This document shows positions 1 to 8,547 of a stretch of 57,989 bases of DNA, in pieces. Both the position numbers and the translations under genes were made by a program. The notes beneath the pieces are model-generated. The model made no database searches. It was given only the letters and a program-made list of their open reading frames with translations, and was not told the origin of the DNA. This stretch comes from Ruminococcus sp. (GTDB lineage Bacteria > Bacillota > Clostridia > Oscillospirales > Ruminococcaceae), in the NCBI GenBank assembly GCA_021201755.1, contig JAJQEI010000027.1, positions 1 through 57,989 of the forward strand, written 5' to 3'. How positions within the stretch are numbered: the stretch's first letter is position 1; the number at the start of each line of letters is the position of its first letter.

Positions 1-133
<133 letters not shown>

Positions 134-151
134 CTCATGTAAAAAATTCCC

Positions 152-180
152 TTGACATTTGAAAAATCATCTGGTATAGT
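152..180 (+). promoter_or_regulatory. Promoter of the phage packaging operon
   Basis: TTGACA at 152-157 and TATAGT at 175-180 are separated by exactly 17 bases, a near-perfect vegetative promoter. It lies 84 bases upstream of the small terminase start and is the only promoter of this quality before the closely spaced phage genes, so it probably drives the whole module. Confidence 0.7.
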
Positions 181-263
181 ACTAAGTGAGGATAAGTATT
201 ATTTATTTTATTAAATATGCTTACTTCGAATATATTATTTTACAAAAAGGAGTAATTATTATC

Positions 264-771
264 ATGAATCATCAAATGTCAAAAAGTACAACAAAAAAAG
301 AATCGCAATCGCCTGTTTTGTTGTTATTACGCAAACTACGGTAACGTAGAGGAGGCTGCTCGAAAAGCGGGCTTTCCGATAGAAACCGCAGCGGTGGACG
401 GCGCAGATTTGCTCCGAAAAAGCGTCTATCAAAAGATGGTTGCCGATTATCGACAGGCATTGCAAAACGAAACAATGGCACAGGTAAAAACCGGACTGGA
501 GAGATTATCCTTTGGTCGCTGCAATGACGTTTTACAGCTGCTCTTGGCGGAAGAAACTTTGACGTCTTGTGAAATCCAAAGCCTAGACCTCTACAGTGTC
601 GCTTCTATCAAGCGTGACAAAAACGGCGGTGTAGAAATTCACTTTGCCGATCGACAAAAGGCATTGTGTTCACTCTATGAGTTCAGCGGTGACGCTGCCG
701 GAAATGCAGCTGCACAATCCCTCTTAGAAGCCATCGTAAGCACGCCAACCGAGGGAGGTGATTTGGAATGA
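264..771 (+). pseudogene. Phage terminase small subunit, frameshifted
   Basis: The small terminase binds phage DNA and hands it to the large subunit for packaging. The reading frame opens at ATG 264 (AAAGGAG at 245-251) as MNHQMSKSTTKK and runs into a stop after 26 codons. In the +1 frame the protein continues as FCCYYANYGNVEEAARKAGF and then in frame to TGA 769-771. That segment is the conserved N-terminal helix-turn-helix of Terminase_2-type small subunits. The join is at the A7 run near 291-297, so one base has been lost or gained there, either a true frameshift or a homopolymer sequencing error. The stop overlaps the large-subunit start as ATGA, which is typical of coupled terminase genes. 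The family is assigned from the motif and context, not from a search. Confidence 0.75.
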
Positions 772-2028
772 ATCCATTTCTTCCATTTTCGAAAAAACAA
801 AAAATCGCCATGTCCTGGTGGAATTCGCCTCAGACAAAACACTATGATGCCATCATCTGCGATGGAGCCAGTCCGTTCAGGAAAAACGCTTTCCATGTCC
901 ATCGGATTTGTCGCATGGGCGATGTCCTCTTTTCGGGGACACAATTTCGCTTTCTGTGAAAAGACCATCACCTCTCTGAAACGAAACGTGATGATGCCGC
1001 TTCTGGACTCACTGGGTTCGCTGGGATTTACGTGTCTGGAACGGGTCAGCAAGAATTATGTAAATATTACACTCGCAAACGTCACCAATCGCTTCTATAT
1101 CTTCGGCGGCAAGGACGAAAGCTCCGCTGCCTTGATTCAAGGCATGACGCTGACCGGCGTGCTGTTGGACGAGGTGGCACTGATGCCACGATCGTTCGTG
1201 GAACAGGCACTGGCGAGATGCAGCGTCTCCGGTTCTCGGCTTTGGTTCAACTGCAATCCGGATCATCCTGCACACTGGTTCTATCGGGAGTGGATTCAAA
1301 AGGCGGACGAAAAAAATGCGCTCTACCTCCATTTTACCATGCGAGATAATCCATCATTATCCGACCGTGTACGGAGACGATACGAGCGAATTTATAGCGG
1401 CGCATTTTATGAGCGGTTCGTTCTGGGAAAATGGGCGTGTACCAGCGGACAAATTTATACCATGTTCTCGGAAGAAAAACACGTCGTACCGCCAGAAGAA
1501 ATTCCACCCTGTGAACAGTGGTTCGTCTTCTGTGACTATAGCACAACCAACCCCATGTCGATGGGACTGTGGGGATATGCGGATGGTGTCTGGTATCGCA
1601 TACGGGAGTATTACTACAACTACAAAATCAGCGGCGAACGACTGACGGACGAGGAGTATTATCAGGCGTTAGAAGATCTCGTGGGAGAATATCCCATTGA
1701 AACGGTCGTCGTTGACCCATTCGCCATCAGCTTTATCACCTGTATCCAGCGTCACCAGCAATTTATCGTACAGCCGGCAGATAACGACGTCATGTCCGGC
1801 ATTTAGGACGTGAGCAATATGCTGACAATGAGAAACTTAAAGTTTTCGGCAGCGTGTCAAGATATTTTACGTGAGTTTCGGGAATATCGGTGGAACGATT
1901 CCGCAAAGGGCGACGCACCCATCAAGGAAAATGACCATGCGATGGACGATATGCGATATTTTGTACACACCATCGTCAGTGGAAAACGACAGGAACAAAA
2001 TCGATTTTTTGCAGTGACAGTTCGGTAA
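768..2028 (+). pseudogene. Phage terminase large subunit, frameshift plus in-frame TAG
   Basis: This is the packaging motor ATPase/nuclease. It begins at ATG 768. The frame slips by one near 870, in the middle of the Walker A box: the upstream frame gives YDAIICDGA and the downstream frame gives VRSGKT. Removing one base restores a normal GAVRSGKT loop. Walker B is VLLDEVA (near 1160-1180) and the nuclease domain starts at CDYSTTNPMSMG. An in-frame TAG at 1804-1806 (NDVMSGI-stop-DVSNML) cuts off the last 74 codons, which continue the conserved nuclease fold to TAA 2026-2028. With both lesions corrected the length is about 420 aa, normal for the family. As sequenced, packaging would not work. 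Confidence 0.85.
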
Positions 2029-2042
2029 TACCATGAAAATCT

Positions 2043-2206
2043 CCCCTAAAAGGGGAGATGTCAGCGAAGCTGACAGAGAGGTTGTTTCGGCGAAAGCCGA
2101 AACGTTGCCCCGTCTAAAAATCACCAAGTAAACGCTAGTTCACTGCTCGGTTCGACCTCTCCACCACCAGCCTTTGGCTGGCGGTCCCCCTCCCCTTTTA
2201 GGGGTG
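2043..2206. repeat. Dispersed palindromic repeat, copy R1 (between terminase and portal)
   Basis: The segment starts with TCCCCTAAAAGGGGA and contains CAGCGAAGCTG and TTTCGGCGAAAGCCGAAA palindromes. It ends with CCTCTCCACCACC, CAGCCTTTGGCTGGCGG and CCCTCCCCTTTTAGGGG. The same modules recur near 3403, 23345, 50650 and 50800. It fills most of the 220 bases between terminase and portal and interrupts an otherwise tightly packed phage operon. No protein-coding role is apparent. Confidence 0.75.
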
Positions 2207-2251
2207 ACTTCGAAAAGATGTACCGACATTGGATGAAAGGAGTTGAAACAC

Positions 2252-3391
2252 ATGGGATTATTTCCTCGAAAAAAACAAGTATCCACACAGGGCAGCATAT
2301 TACAAAGTGTTCCCCGAAACGCCGCTCGGTTTCAAACGGATTCTGCAAACGATCCGATGGAACAGGCTCTCTATGCAGGACTGCGGCGTGCCGTACCGAT
2401 TATCGATGCGGCAATTGGAAAGATTGTACGCCTAACCGGCAGCTTTCAACTGATATCTTCTGACCCCAAAATGCAAAAGAGACTAGACTGGTTCGCCGAA
2501 AACGTACCCGTTGGCTTGATGGGTTGTTTCCTCTCCCATTTCGTAGACGGTTATCTCGACAGTATGCTCACTTTCGGCAACGCCTTGGGAGAAATGTTGA
2601 TCGACCCCAAAAATGGTATTTTGGCTGGTTTGCAGCTTGCACCGCCGGAACGCATTCGCATTCGTCAGGAAAAAATACCGTCAAAACGGGAATATTGGCT
2701 GTGCAGCAGTGATTCAGACACAAAGGATACAAAAATTTTGCATCCGGAACGGATTCTCTTTTCCGCACTTGCTCCTCCGCCAGGCGGTATCTACGGCGTG
2801 TCCGTCCTACGGGGACTGCCTGCGCTAAGCGAAATTCTCCTTCGGATCTACGAATGTATCGGACAGAATTATGACCGCATGGGCAACGTTCGCTACGCCG
2901 TGACCTACAAACCCTCCGGTGATCCGGCAGAACGGGCGTACGCAGGGGATCGGGCGAAGCGAATTGCGAAGGAATGGCAGGATGGTATGCGTGCGGGAGG
3001 TCGTGGAGAAATTCGGGATTTCGTCTGTGCAGGCGACGTGGATATTCGTGTCATTGGCGCAGACAATGCCCTGTTGGACACAGAAGTTCCCGTTCGACAA
3101 CTGTTAGAACAGCTGATTGCAAAATTATCCATACCGCCGTTCTTATTGGGACTCAATTGGTCCTCGACAGAACGGATGAGCAGTCAACAAGCGGATATTC
3201 TGACTTCCGAGCTGGAATATTATCGCCGTGTCCTAGAACCGATGCTGCGCCAAATTGGCAACGCCTTTTTACGGCTGGAGGGTTCTGACGGCTTCGTACA
3301 GGTAGACTGGAGCAACATCAACCTACAGGACGAAACGGAACTGGCACAGATGAGACTCTGGAATGCACAGGCTGCACAGCTGGAAAAATGA
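2252..3391 (+). CDS. Phage portal protein
   Basis: The portal forms the dodecameric ring at the capsid vertex through which DNA enters and to which the tail attaches. The protein is about 380 aa, normal for HK97-type portals, and begins MGLFPRKK. I chose ATG 2252 over the upstream in-frame TTG because AAAGGAG at 2236-2242 is 9 bases away. The sequence has the portal pattern of an N-terminal region with paired hydrophobic/charged helices, PPERIRIRQ, ILHPERILF followed by YGVSVLRGL, and a C-terminal FLLGLNWSSTERMSSQQAD segment leading into a long helical region ending in the charged LQDETELAQMR. The gene is intact, and position between terminase and capsid supports the call. Repeat copies flank it on both sides. 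Confidence 0.85.
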   Translation: MGLFPRKKQVSTQGSILQSVPRNAARFQTDSANDPMEQALYAGLRRAVPIIDAAIGKIVRLTGSFQLISSDPKMQKRLDWFAENVPVGLMGCFLSHFVDGYLDSMLTFGNALGEMLIDPKNGILAGLQLAPPERIRIRQEKIPSKREYWLCSSDSDTKDTKILHPERILFSALAPPPGGIYGVSVLRGLPALSEILLRIYECIGQNYDRMGNVRYAVTYKPSGDPAERAYAGDRAKRIAKEWQDGMRAGGRGEIRDFVCAGDVDIRVIGADNALLDTEVPVRQLLEQLIAKLSIPPFLLGLNWSSTERMSSQQADILTSELEYYRRVLEPMLRQIGNAFLRLEGSDGFVQVDWSNINLQDETELAQMRLWNAQAAQLEK

Positions 3392-3402
3392 AGAACGGCA
3401 AA

Positions 3403-3455
3403 CCTCTCCACCACCAGCCTTTGGCTGGCGGTCCCCCTCCCCTTTCAGGGGAGGC
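3403..3455. repeat. Dispersed palindromic repeat, copy R2 (between portal and capsid)
   Basis: This short copy carries the CCTCTCCACCACC, CAGCCTTTGGCTGGCGG and CCCTCCCCTTTCAGGGG modules of R1. The following bases, to about 3500, resemble the bases after R1: both contain CGAAA, then TACC.ACA.TGGATG and AAGGAG. The rest of the 3392-3589 gap is AT-rich and I see no gene in it. Confidence 0.75.
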
Positions 3456-3589
3456 ATCGAAAGGGGTATACCAACACTGGATGGAAAGGAGGTGGTGCCC
3501 TTGGAAGAATAAGATTTCACCATCTATTTATTTTAATTATTTTTATTATTTTATGATTGGTGCGAAAACGCACAGAAAGGAAAAAAATT

Positions 3590-4558
3590 ATGTACGAAGC
3601 AATCAAATTAGAAAAAGGTTTTTATCACATCACCGGAAAGAGTTTTTCAGAAGTACTAGAGAATATGGATCCATCGGACAACTATCGAGATACGCCGCTG
3701 GAGGGACTGGACACCTATGAACGGTAGCTAAAGCGGTTCGATATTCATGTAGCAGGACCAAACTGCGACAGAGTGGAAAAGTTTTTCTCCACGACGGAGA
3801 GTGCCGTACTATTTCCGGAATTTATCCGCCGCATGGTACAAAGCGGCGTCGAACAGTCTGTCTTGTCCGATGTCATGGCTGTCCATACAAAGGTGGACGC
3901 CAGCGAATATGTGGGCGGCGTTCTGACAGACGACACCGATTATTCCACTACTACAACCGACGGTGCTGCACTGCCTACTGCAACCTATTTGGAGTCGAGT
4001 TCTATTTTAACCTTAGACAAATACGGCAGAGCTGTCCACGCCTCCTATGAGGCAGTACGCCGCCAGAAGCTGGATGCGTTTGGTTCGATTTTACGTGCGA
4101 TTGGCGTTCGACTGTCAAATACAATCTTAGTAAAAGCCACCGAAAAAATGATCGAAAACGCAGGTTCCACCATCGCTGCAGAAACCTCCGGCAGTATCTC
4201 CTATACCGATTTGACCAATCTGTATGGTGCGTTCCAAGACTTTGATATGACGGCACTGTTGGCTTCGCCCAGTGCGGCAGCAGTGATCATGGCACTGGAT
4301 CAAATGCAGGAAATGGCTTCTACACAGCCGAATGTGATTACGCTGCCCTTTGGCGCACAGCTGCGAAAGTGTGCCAGCATGGATACGGGATATTTGGTTG
4401 GACTGGATACACAGTTTGCCATGGAAATGGTCACCTCCGGCGACTTGATTCTGGAGACTGACAAGCTCATTGACAACCAGCTGGACGTTATCACCATGTC
4501 TCTTCATGTGGGCTTCCGTGTGATGACGGCGGACGCCATTCACATTTTGAGTCTATAA
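3590..4558 (+). pseudogene. Phage major capsid protein with in-frame TAG
   Basis: This is the shell protein of the phage head. Translation starts at ATG 3590 (GAAAGGAAAAAAATT upstream). An in-frame TAG at 3725-3727 follows LDTYER and precedes LKRFDIHV. Related clostridial phage capsids read YERQLKRFDI here, so the affected residue is very likely Gln (CAG to TAG). After the stop the frame is open to TAA 4556-4558 and gives SAVLFPEFIRRMVQSGVEQS, the usual start of the folded capsid core. Total length is 322 codons. Re-initiation downstream would lose the N-terminal arm. No second lesion is visible. Confidence 0.8.
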
Positions 4559-4590
4559 TCCCGACGCTTTTCGGAAAGGAGTGATAGACC

Positions 4591-5454
4591 GTGACACCAA
4601 ATATACAAGAAAAGCTGGAACAGCTGAATCAGTTCACCCGACGTACTTTCACAGAAGAAGAAGTCTTTCTCTTCGACGTCAAGCTCTGCGACAACGAAAT
4701 TGACCGAGATGGAGAACGCTTTTCTCTGGAGGCGTTGGCGCAGCTGAAAACGCTGTTTGTGGGAAAGACAGGTATCTTTGATCATATCCCATCCGGCGAA
4801 AACCAGACAGCACGCATTTATGCCACACAGCTCGTAGAAGAGCCGGAACGACAAACCACAAGCGGCGAACCATACACCTACTTAAAAGGACAAGCCTATA
4901 TGATCCGTACAGAAAAGAACGGCGCACTGATTCAAGAGATTGACGGTGGCATTAAAAAAGAAGTCAGCGTCTCCTGTGCCGTGTCCTCTCGCACCTGTTC
5001 TATTTGCGGCTGCGAACAGCGCAGCGGATGTGTCCATCAAAATGGTATGCTCTATGGTGAGAAGCTGTGTCATACGGTACTGTCCGACATAACGGATGCC
5101 TATGAGTGGAGCTTCGTGGCAATTCCAGCACAGCGGGAAGCGGGCGTCACCAAGCGATTTCGCAATGAAAAGGATACTATAGAAAAACAGCGGGATGCAC
5201 TGCAAAAGCAGCTGGCGGAACAGACGGAGACACTGTTACAGGTGGAAGACCATGTGCGGCAGGATATTATCCGGCTGCAATTTCTGACGGAGGGCGTCAT
5301 AGAAGCAGACGCTATATCAGAAATCACAAAACACATGGATCTCAAGGGACTGCTGCATTTTCAGAAAACGCTCCGAAAAAAGCAGCTGGCACAATGTCAA
5401 CCACAGCTGACACCGGTAGATACCGAGACAACAAACAGCGCATTCCAAATGTAA
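4591..5454 (+). CDS. Phage head-morphogenesis protein, probable prohead-protease-like
   Basis: This 287 aa protein starts at GTG 4591, 9 bases after AAGGAG. The first half reads EEEVFLFDVKLCDNEIDRDGERF, then GIFDHIPSGENQTARIYATQ, and has a Cys/His cluster (CSICGCEQRSGCVH) that may bind metal. The C-terminal third is a charged helix from about residue 190 (EKQRDALQKQLAEQTETLLQV), like a scaffold tail. Comparable proteins sit in the head cluster of clostridial prophages and are usually annotated as hypothetical or protease/scaffold. I infer a maturation role from position beside the capsid gene, but I cannot place a catalytic triad. It is downstream of the capsid gene, whereas the classical order puts the protease upstream. 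Confidence 0.55.
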   Translation: MTPNIQEKLEQLNQFTRRTFTEEEVFLFDVKLCDNEIDRDGERFSLEALAQLKTLFVGKTGIFDHIPSGENQTARIYATQLVEEPERQTTSGEPYTYLKGQAYMIRTEKNGALIQEIDGGIKKEVSVSCAVSSRTCSICGCEQRSGCVHQNGMLYGEKLCHTVLSDITDAYEWSFVAIPAQREAGVTKRFRNEKDTIEKQRDALQKQLAEQTETLLQVEDHVRQDIIRLQFLTEGVIEADAISEITKHMDLKGLLHFQKTLRKKQLAQCQPQLTPVDTETTNSAFQM

Positions 5455-5485
5455 ACCCGAACGCATAAACCGAAAGGAGGATAAC

Positions 5486-5839
5486 ATGGATCTGGATTCC
5501 GTTACCATATTATTTCAATTATTCGTAGGAGACGAAGCAGAAGTCGAGGATTATTCGTCTATCATTTCCATGGCAATTTTAGAAGTCGAACAAATGCTGC
5601 GAGACAGTGCAGAAGAAAGTGATACTCGACTAAACTTTTTGGCAGCGGCAATCGCTACACTTCGCTATGTCGAAATCACTGCTGCCCGAGATCGGGCAGC
5701 GTGTACCTTTGCTGGAACAGTAGCACAAAATACCGATGCACAGCAAAAGCTTATGTTTGCGAAAGAACTGGTTGCAATCTATCGGGCACAATGCCGTGAC
5801 CTGTTGAAAGACAACTTGTTCTTCTTTCACGCCGTTTAA
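5486..5839 (+). CDS. Phage head-tail connector-like protein
   Basis: This 117 aa, mainly helical acidic protein starts at ATG 5486 behind AAAGGAGG. It contains YSSIISMAILEVEQML, resembling the helical N-terminus of gp6-like head-tail adaptors, and a long second helix RLNFLAAAIATLRYVEIT. Size and position after the capsid block fit a connector. The family assignment is an inference and no signature motif is certain. Confidence 0.5.
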   Translation: MDLDSVTILFQLFVGDEAEVEDYSSIISMAILEVEQMLRDSAEESDTRLNFLAAAIATLRYVEITAARDRAACTFAGTVAQNTDAQQKLMFAKELVAIYRAQCRDLLKDNLFFFHAV

Positions 5840-5860
5840 CCAACCATAAACCAAAAGCCG

Positions 5861-5892
5861 AGAGGAAGTAAACCAACGTATTTACTTCCTCT
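5861..5892. other. Perfect inverted repeat between phage genes
   Basis: Arms AGAGGAAGTAAA (5861-5872) and TTTACTTCCTCT (5881-5892) are perfectly complementary around an 8-base loop. No U-run follows on the plus strand, so it is more likely an RNA-processing or attenuating hairpin than a full terminator. It separates the head genes from the tail genes. Confidence 0.6.
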
Positions 5893-5918
5893 TGTGCAAT
5901 GAAAAGGAGAAAATAAAC

Positions 5919-6323
5919 ATGATAGAAGAAATTATCGACGCCATTCAGGCGGCAACGTCCATTCCCGTATATGAATCTTTCGACCCTGCATCCTTTGCAA
6001 AGCGGGACGACTGTTTTCTCATGGTGGGACTGGAAAATCTAGATGTACAGAAACCGATTTTGACGGACAGCACCACTTCTTATCCCTTTACAGTCATATT
6101 CCGTATGACACTGCTGATGCCGCCGGATACGACGGAAAGCGTATTGCTTCAGTATCTGGAACAGGCGGTATTGGCTTGTATGGATACGTGGACACCTCGT
6201 GTGGATCAGGTACAACTGGGAAAGCCACAGCTGCTGCGACAGTATCGGCGGCTTTGTATGACAGCCGATTTATCCCTCCACGGAATGTATACGCTGACGG
6301 AGGAGGTGACAGAGAATGTTTAA
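5919..6323 (+). CDS. Phage tail-terminator-like protein
   Basis: This 134 aa protein starts at ATG 5919 (AAAAGGAG upstream). It opens MIEEIIDAIQAATSIPVYES, the helix-then-strand opening shared by small tail-completion and tail-terminator proteins, and ends in alternating short strands. Its last bases overlap the next start at 6316. Function is inferred from size, opening motif and gene order. Confidence 0.45.
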   Translation: MIEEIIDAIQAATSIPVYESFDPASFAKRDDCFLMVGLENLDVQKPILTDSTTSYPFTVIFRMTLLMPPDTTESVLLQYLEQAVLACMDTWTPRVDQVQLGKPQLLRQYRRLCMTADLSLHGMYTLTEEVTENV

Positions 6324-6729
6324 TTCTACCAGTGCCTTTACATTTGCCGCCACACGAAGCTTTCCTGTGTCGCTCGGCGACTTGACGTTTTATGCCTCCG
6401 GCTGGAAGGTACACGGACAGCGCAATTACGCACAGCTGTCCAGCTGTACTGGTGCTTGTTATCTCAACAACAACAGCGTTCAGGCAAGTGAAATCACCTT
6501 AAGCGGATCGTTTCCATTTACAGAAAGTCCCGGCAGTCTCGTGGCTGCGCTGGACGCCGCCATCCGAAATCAGACATCGTTTTCTCTGACAATACATGGG
6601 TTTTCCGTGTCCGTGGCGTATCTCAAGGATTATACGATTTCAGAATCCGTCCAAAATGGAACGCTGCCCTGTGAACTGACATTTCTCACCACCGGCTCTA
6701 TTTCTGAAGCAGAGGAGGCGAATTCATGA
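6316..6729 (+). CDS. Phage tail protein, possibly tail tube
   Basis: This 137 aa beta-rich protein (many Thr and Ser) starts at ATG 6316, overlapping the previous gene by 8 bases. Segments such as EITLSGSFPFTE and LPCELTFLTTG suggest the strand-rich fold of tail tube proteins, but I do not recognise a specific family. It is coupled to the next gene by an ATGA overlap at 6726-6729. Confidence 0.4.
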   Translation: MFNSTSAFTFAATRSFPVSLGDLTFYASGWKVHGQRNYAQLSSCTGACYLNNNSVQASEITLSGSFPFTESPGSLVAALDAAIRNQTSFSLTIHGFSVSVAYLKDYTISESVQNGTLPCELTFLTTGSISEAEEANS

Positions 6730-7472
6730 GCCTACAACTCATCCTCACCGGCACAAGCCACACATTTTATTTTAGTGACTTGCACACACTTGTATTGGAA
6801 AAGGAAATCTATACATCTTACAGCCAGCTGACTGTCACGGTATATGATACAGACTCGCCGGAAAACCTTCTCGATATCAATCGGGCGAAACTGCTTTCTG
6901 ACAGTACGCAGCTGCACCTCGGTACGATTGAACATCTTTCTGTGACAAAAGAAAACGGGATTATCAAACTGCAGCTGACCTCACGAGGACTGACGGCAAT
7001 GCTGCTGCAAAACCAGCTGGAGCCGGGGATTCATACCGAAATGTCCCTAGATCGTCTGATGATGGAATTCTACACCTTTCCGGAAGATATTACTTGGGAG
7101 GAAAATTCGGACACGAGCAATTATATCTACGTGAAACAAAATGTCAGTATGTGGGACGGCATCGCAAACCTGAGCTATAAGCTCTATCAGACCTATCCCT
7201 TTATCCGTGGTGCGAATGAAATCCAAATCACACTGCCCACAACCTATCGCAGATATTCCGCTTCGTCGGATCGCTCTCTCATTCGAGTCGGCATGATCAC
7301 CGATCAGTCGCTCCTCTACAGCGACTTCTATATGGCGGACGCTAGCGGTACATATGGAAGCGTGTTAACCCGTGCAGTTCTCACGAGAATCCGCATTGTG
7401 GGGGACGATAAGGGCTTGCTTACGCTTATGGAGGCATATGCGGACGGGTTCTATGCCTTTTCGGGGACATAA
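6726..7472 (+). CDS. Phage baseplate hub-like protein
   Basis: This 248 aa protein starts at ATG 6726. The arrangement of short strands, then LHLGTIEHLSVTKENGIIKLQ, SRGLTAMLLQNQL and a C-terminal region with ...SVLTRAVLTRIRIVGDD, resembles the Mu gpP/late-control D type hub at the tail tip. The module ends here: no tape measure, tail fibre, holin, endolysin or integrase follows before the adhesin terminator 54 bases on. That makes the region an incomplete phage relic or a captured sub-module. Confidence 0.4.
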   Translation: MSLQLILTGTSHTFYFSDLHTLVLEKEIYTSYSQLTVTVYDTDSPENLLDINRAKLLSDSTQLHLGTIEHLSVTKENGIIKLQLTSRGLTAMLLQNQLEPGIHTEMSLDRLMMEFYTFPEDITWEENSDTSNYIYVKQNVSMWDGIANLSYKLYQTYPFIRGANEIQITLPTTYRRYSASSDRSLIRVGMITDQSLLYSDFYMADASGTYGSVLTRAVLTRIRIVGDDKGLLTLMEAYADGFYAFSGT

Positions 7473-7525
7473 CGACACCCCTCGCTTCATGTACCATCGC
7501 CACTGTTACCATTATCACATAGAAA

Positions 7526-7554
7526 AAGAGTATGGATATCAAATCCATGCTCTT
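7526..7554 (-). terminator. Terminator of the giant adhesin gene
   Basis: Arms AAGAGTATGGAT and ATCCATGCTCTT (one mismatch) surround a 5-base loop. Read on the minus strand the stem is followed by TTTC and it lies 45 bases after the adhesin stop codon. On the plus strand it could also end the phage operon. Confidence 0.65.
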
Positions 7555-7797
7555 CTCCTTCATAGAGGTCAATAAAAATGAGATATTATCAAATCAGATT
7601 ATTTCCGTTTCCGCTGAATTGCTACTGCCAGAAGTACAATCAATGCTGCTCCTGCGGTACCTAACCCTGCACCTGCAACCATTCTGCCGGTCTTTGGTGA
7701 AGCGGAAGTAGAATTGGATGAGCTACTGCCGGAGGAAGAACCGGAGCTTGACTTCGAGCTGCTGCTGGAGCTACCAGAGCTGCTGGAGTTCGATTTC

Positions 7798-8545
7798 TTC
7801 GTGGTGGTTGTGGTAACTGTCGTTGTGGTTGTCGTCGACGTACCTGTAACCGTAGTAGTATCCGATGTATCTGTAGTCGTTGTTGTTTCGGTTGTTTCGG
7901 TAGTTTCTGTCTCGTCTGTATTTGTCTTATCTCTGCCACCATTGTTATTACCATCATCATTCAGATCTCCATCATCCGTAGTTGTGGTGGTAGTCGTCGT
8001 AGTGGTGGTTGTTGTTGTAGTAGTGGTAGTTGTAGTAGTAGTCGTTGTGGTTGTTGTTTCCGTTGTTGTGGTGGTAGTTGTCGTCGTTTCTGTTGTAGTG
8101 GTAGTTACCTCCGTTGTGGTAGTAGATGTTGTTGTGGTAATTTCTTCTGTAGTCGTTGTTGCATCTGTGTCTGTGGTGGTAGTAGTTGTTGTGGTAGTTG
8201 TGTCGTCCGTATTTGTGGTAGTTGTTGTTGTAGTGGTTTCGTCCGTATCTGTAGTTGTTGTTGTGGTAGTTTCTGTTGTGGTATTGGTCGGACCAACGGT
8301 AGACTTGGTTGTTGTCGTGGTCTCGTCCGTATCCGTAGTTGTTGTTACTGTAGTCGTTGTGGTAGTTTCATCCGTATCTGTAGTTGTTGTGGTGGTAGTT
8401 TCCGTTGTGGTACTGGTCGGACCAGCAGTAGACTCTGTTGTCGTCGTGGTTTCGTCCGTATCCGTTGTCTCGGTGGTGGTTGTAGTTGTTGTTGTCGTTG
8501 TAGTCGTTTTTTCTGTGGTTGTGGTAGTTTCAGCCACTGCCTCAT
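7798..8545 (-). repeat. Thr-codon minisatellite encoding the adhesin stalk
   Basis: About 750 bases consist of ACN codons punctuated by Asp/Glu/Ser units such as TDTDETTTTT and longer repeats containing KSTVGPTNTTTETT and ESTAGPTSTTTETT. It encodes an extended, probably glycosylated stalk between the SpaA-like domains and the cell wall. The opposite strand reads as a long Val-rich open frame, which is only a shadow. Confidence 0.85.
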
Positions 8546-8547
8546 CG

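Noticed and set aside
3388..3720. ORF starting at the portal end and running through the R2 repeat
   Set aside because: Its first part is a translation of the dispersed repeat and it runs across the true capsid start in another frame.
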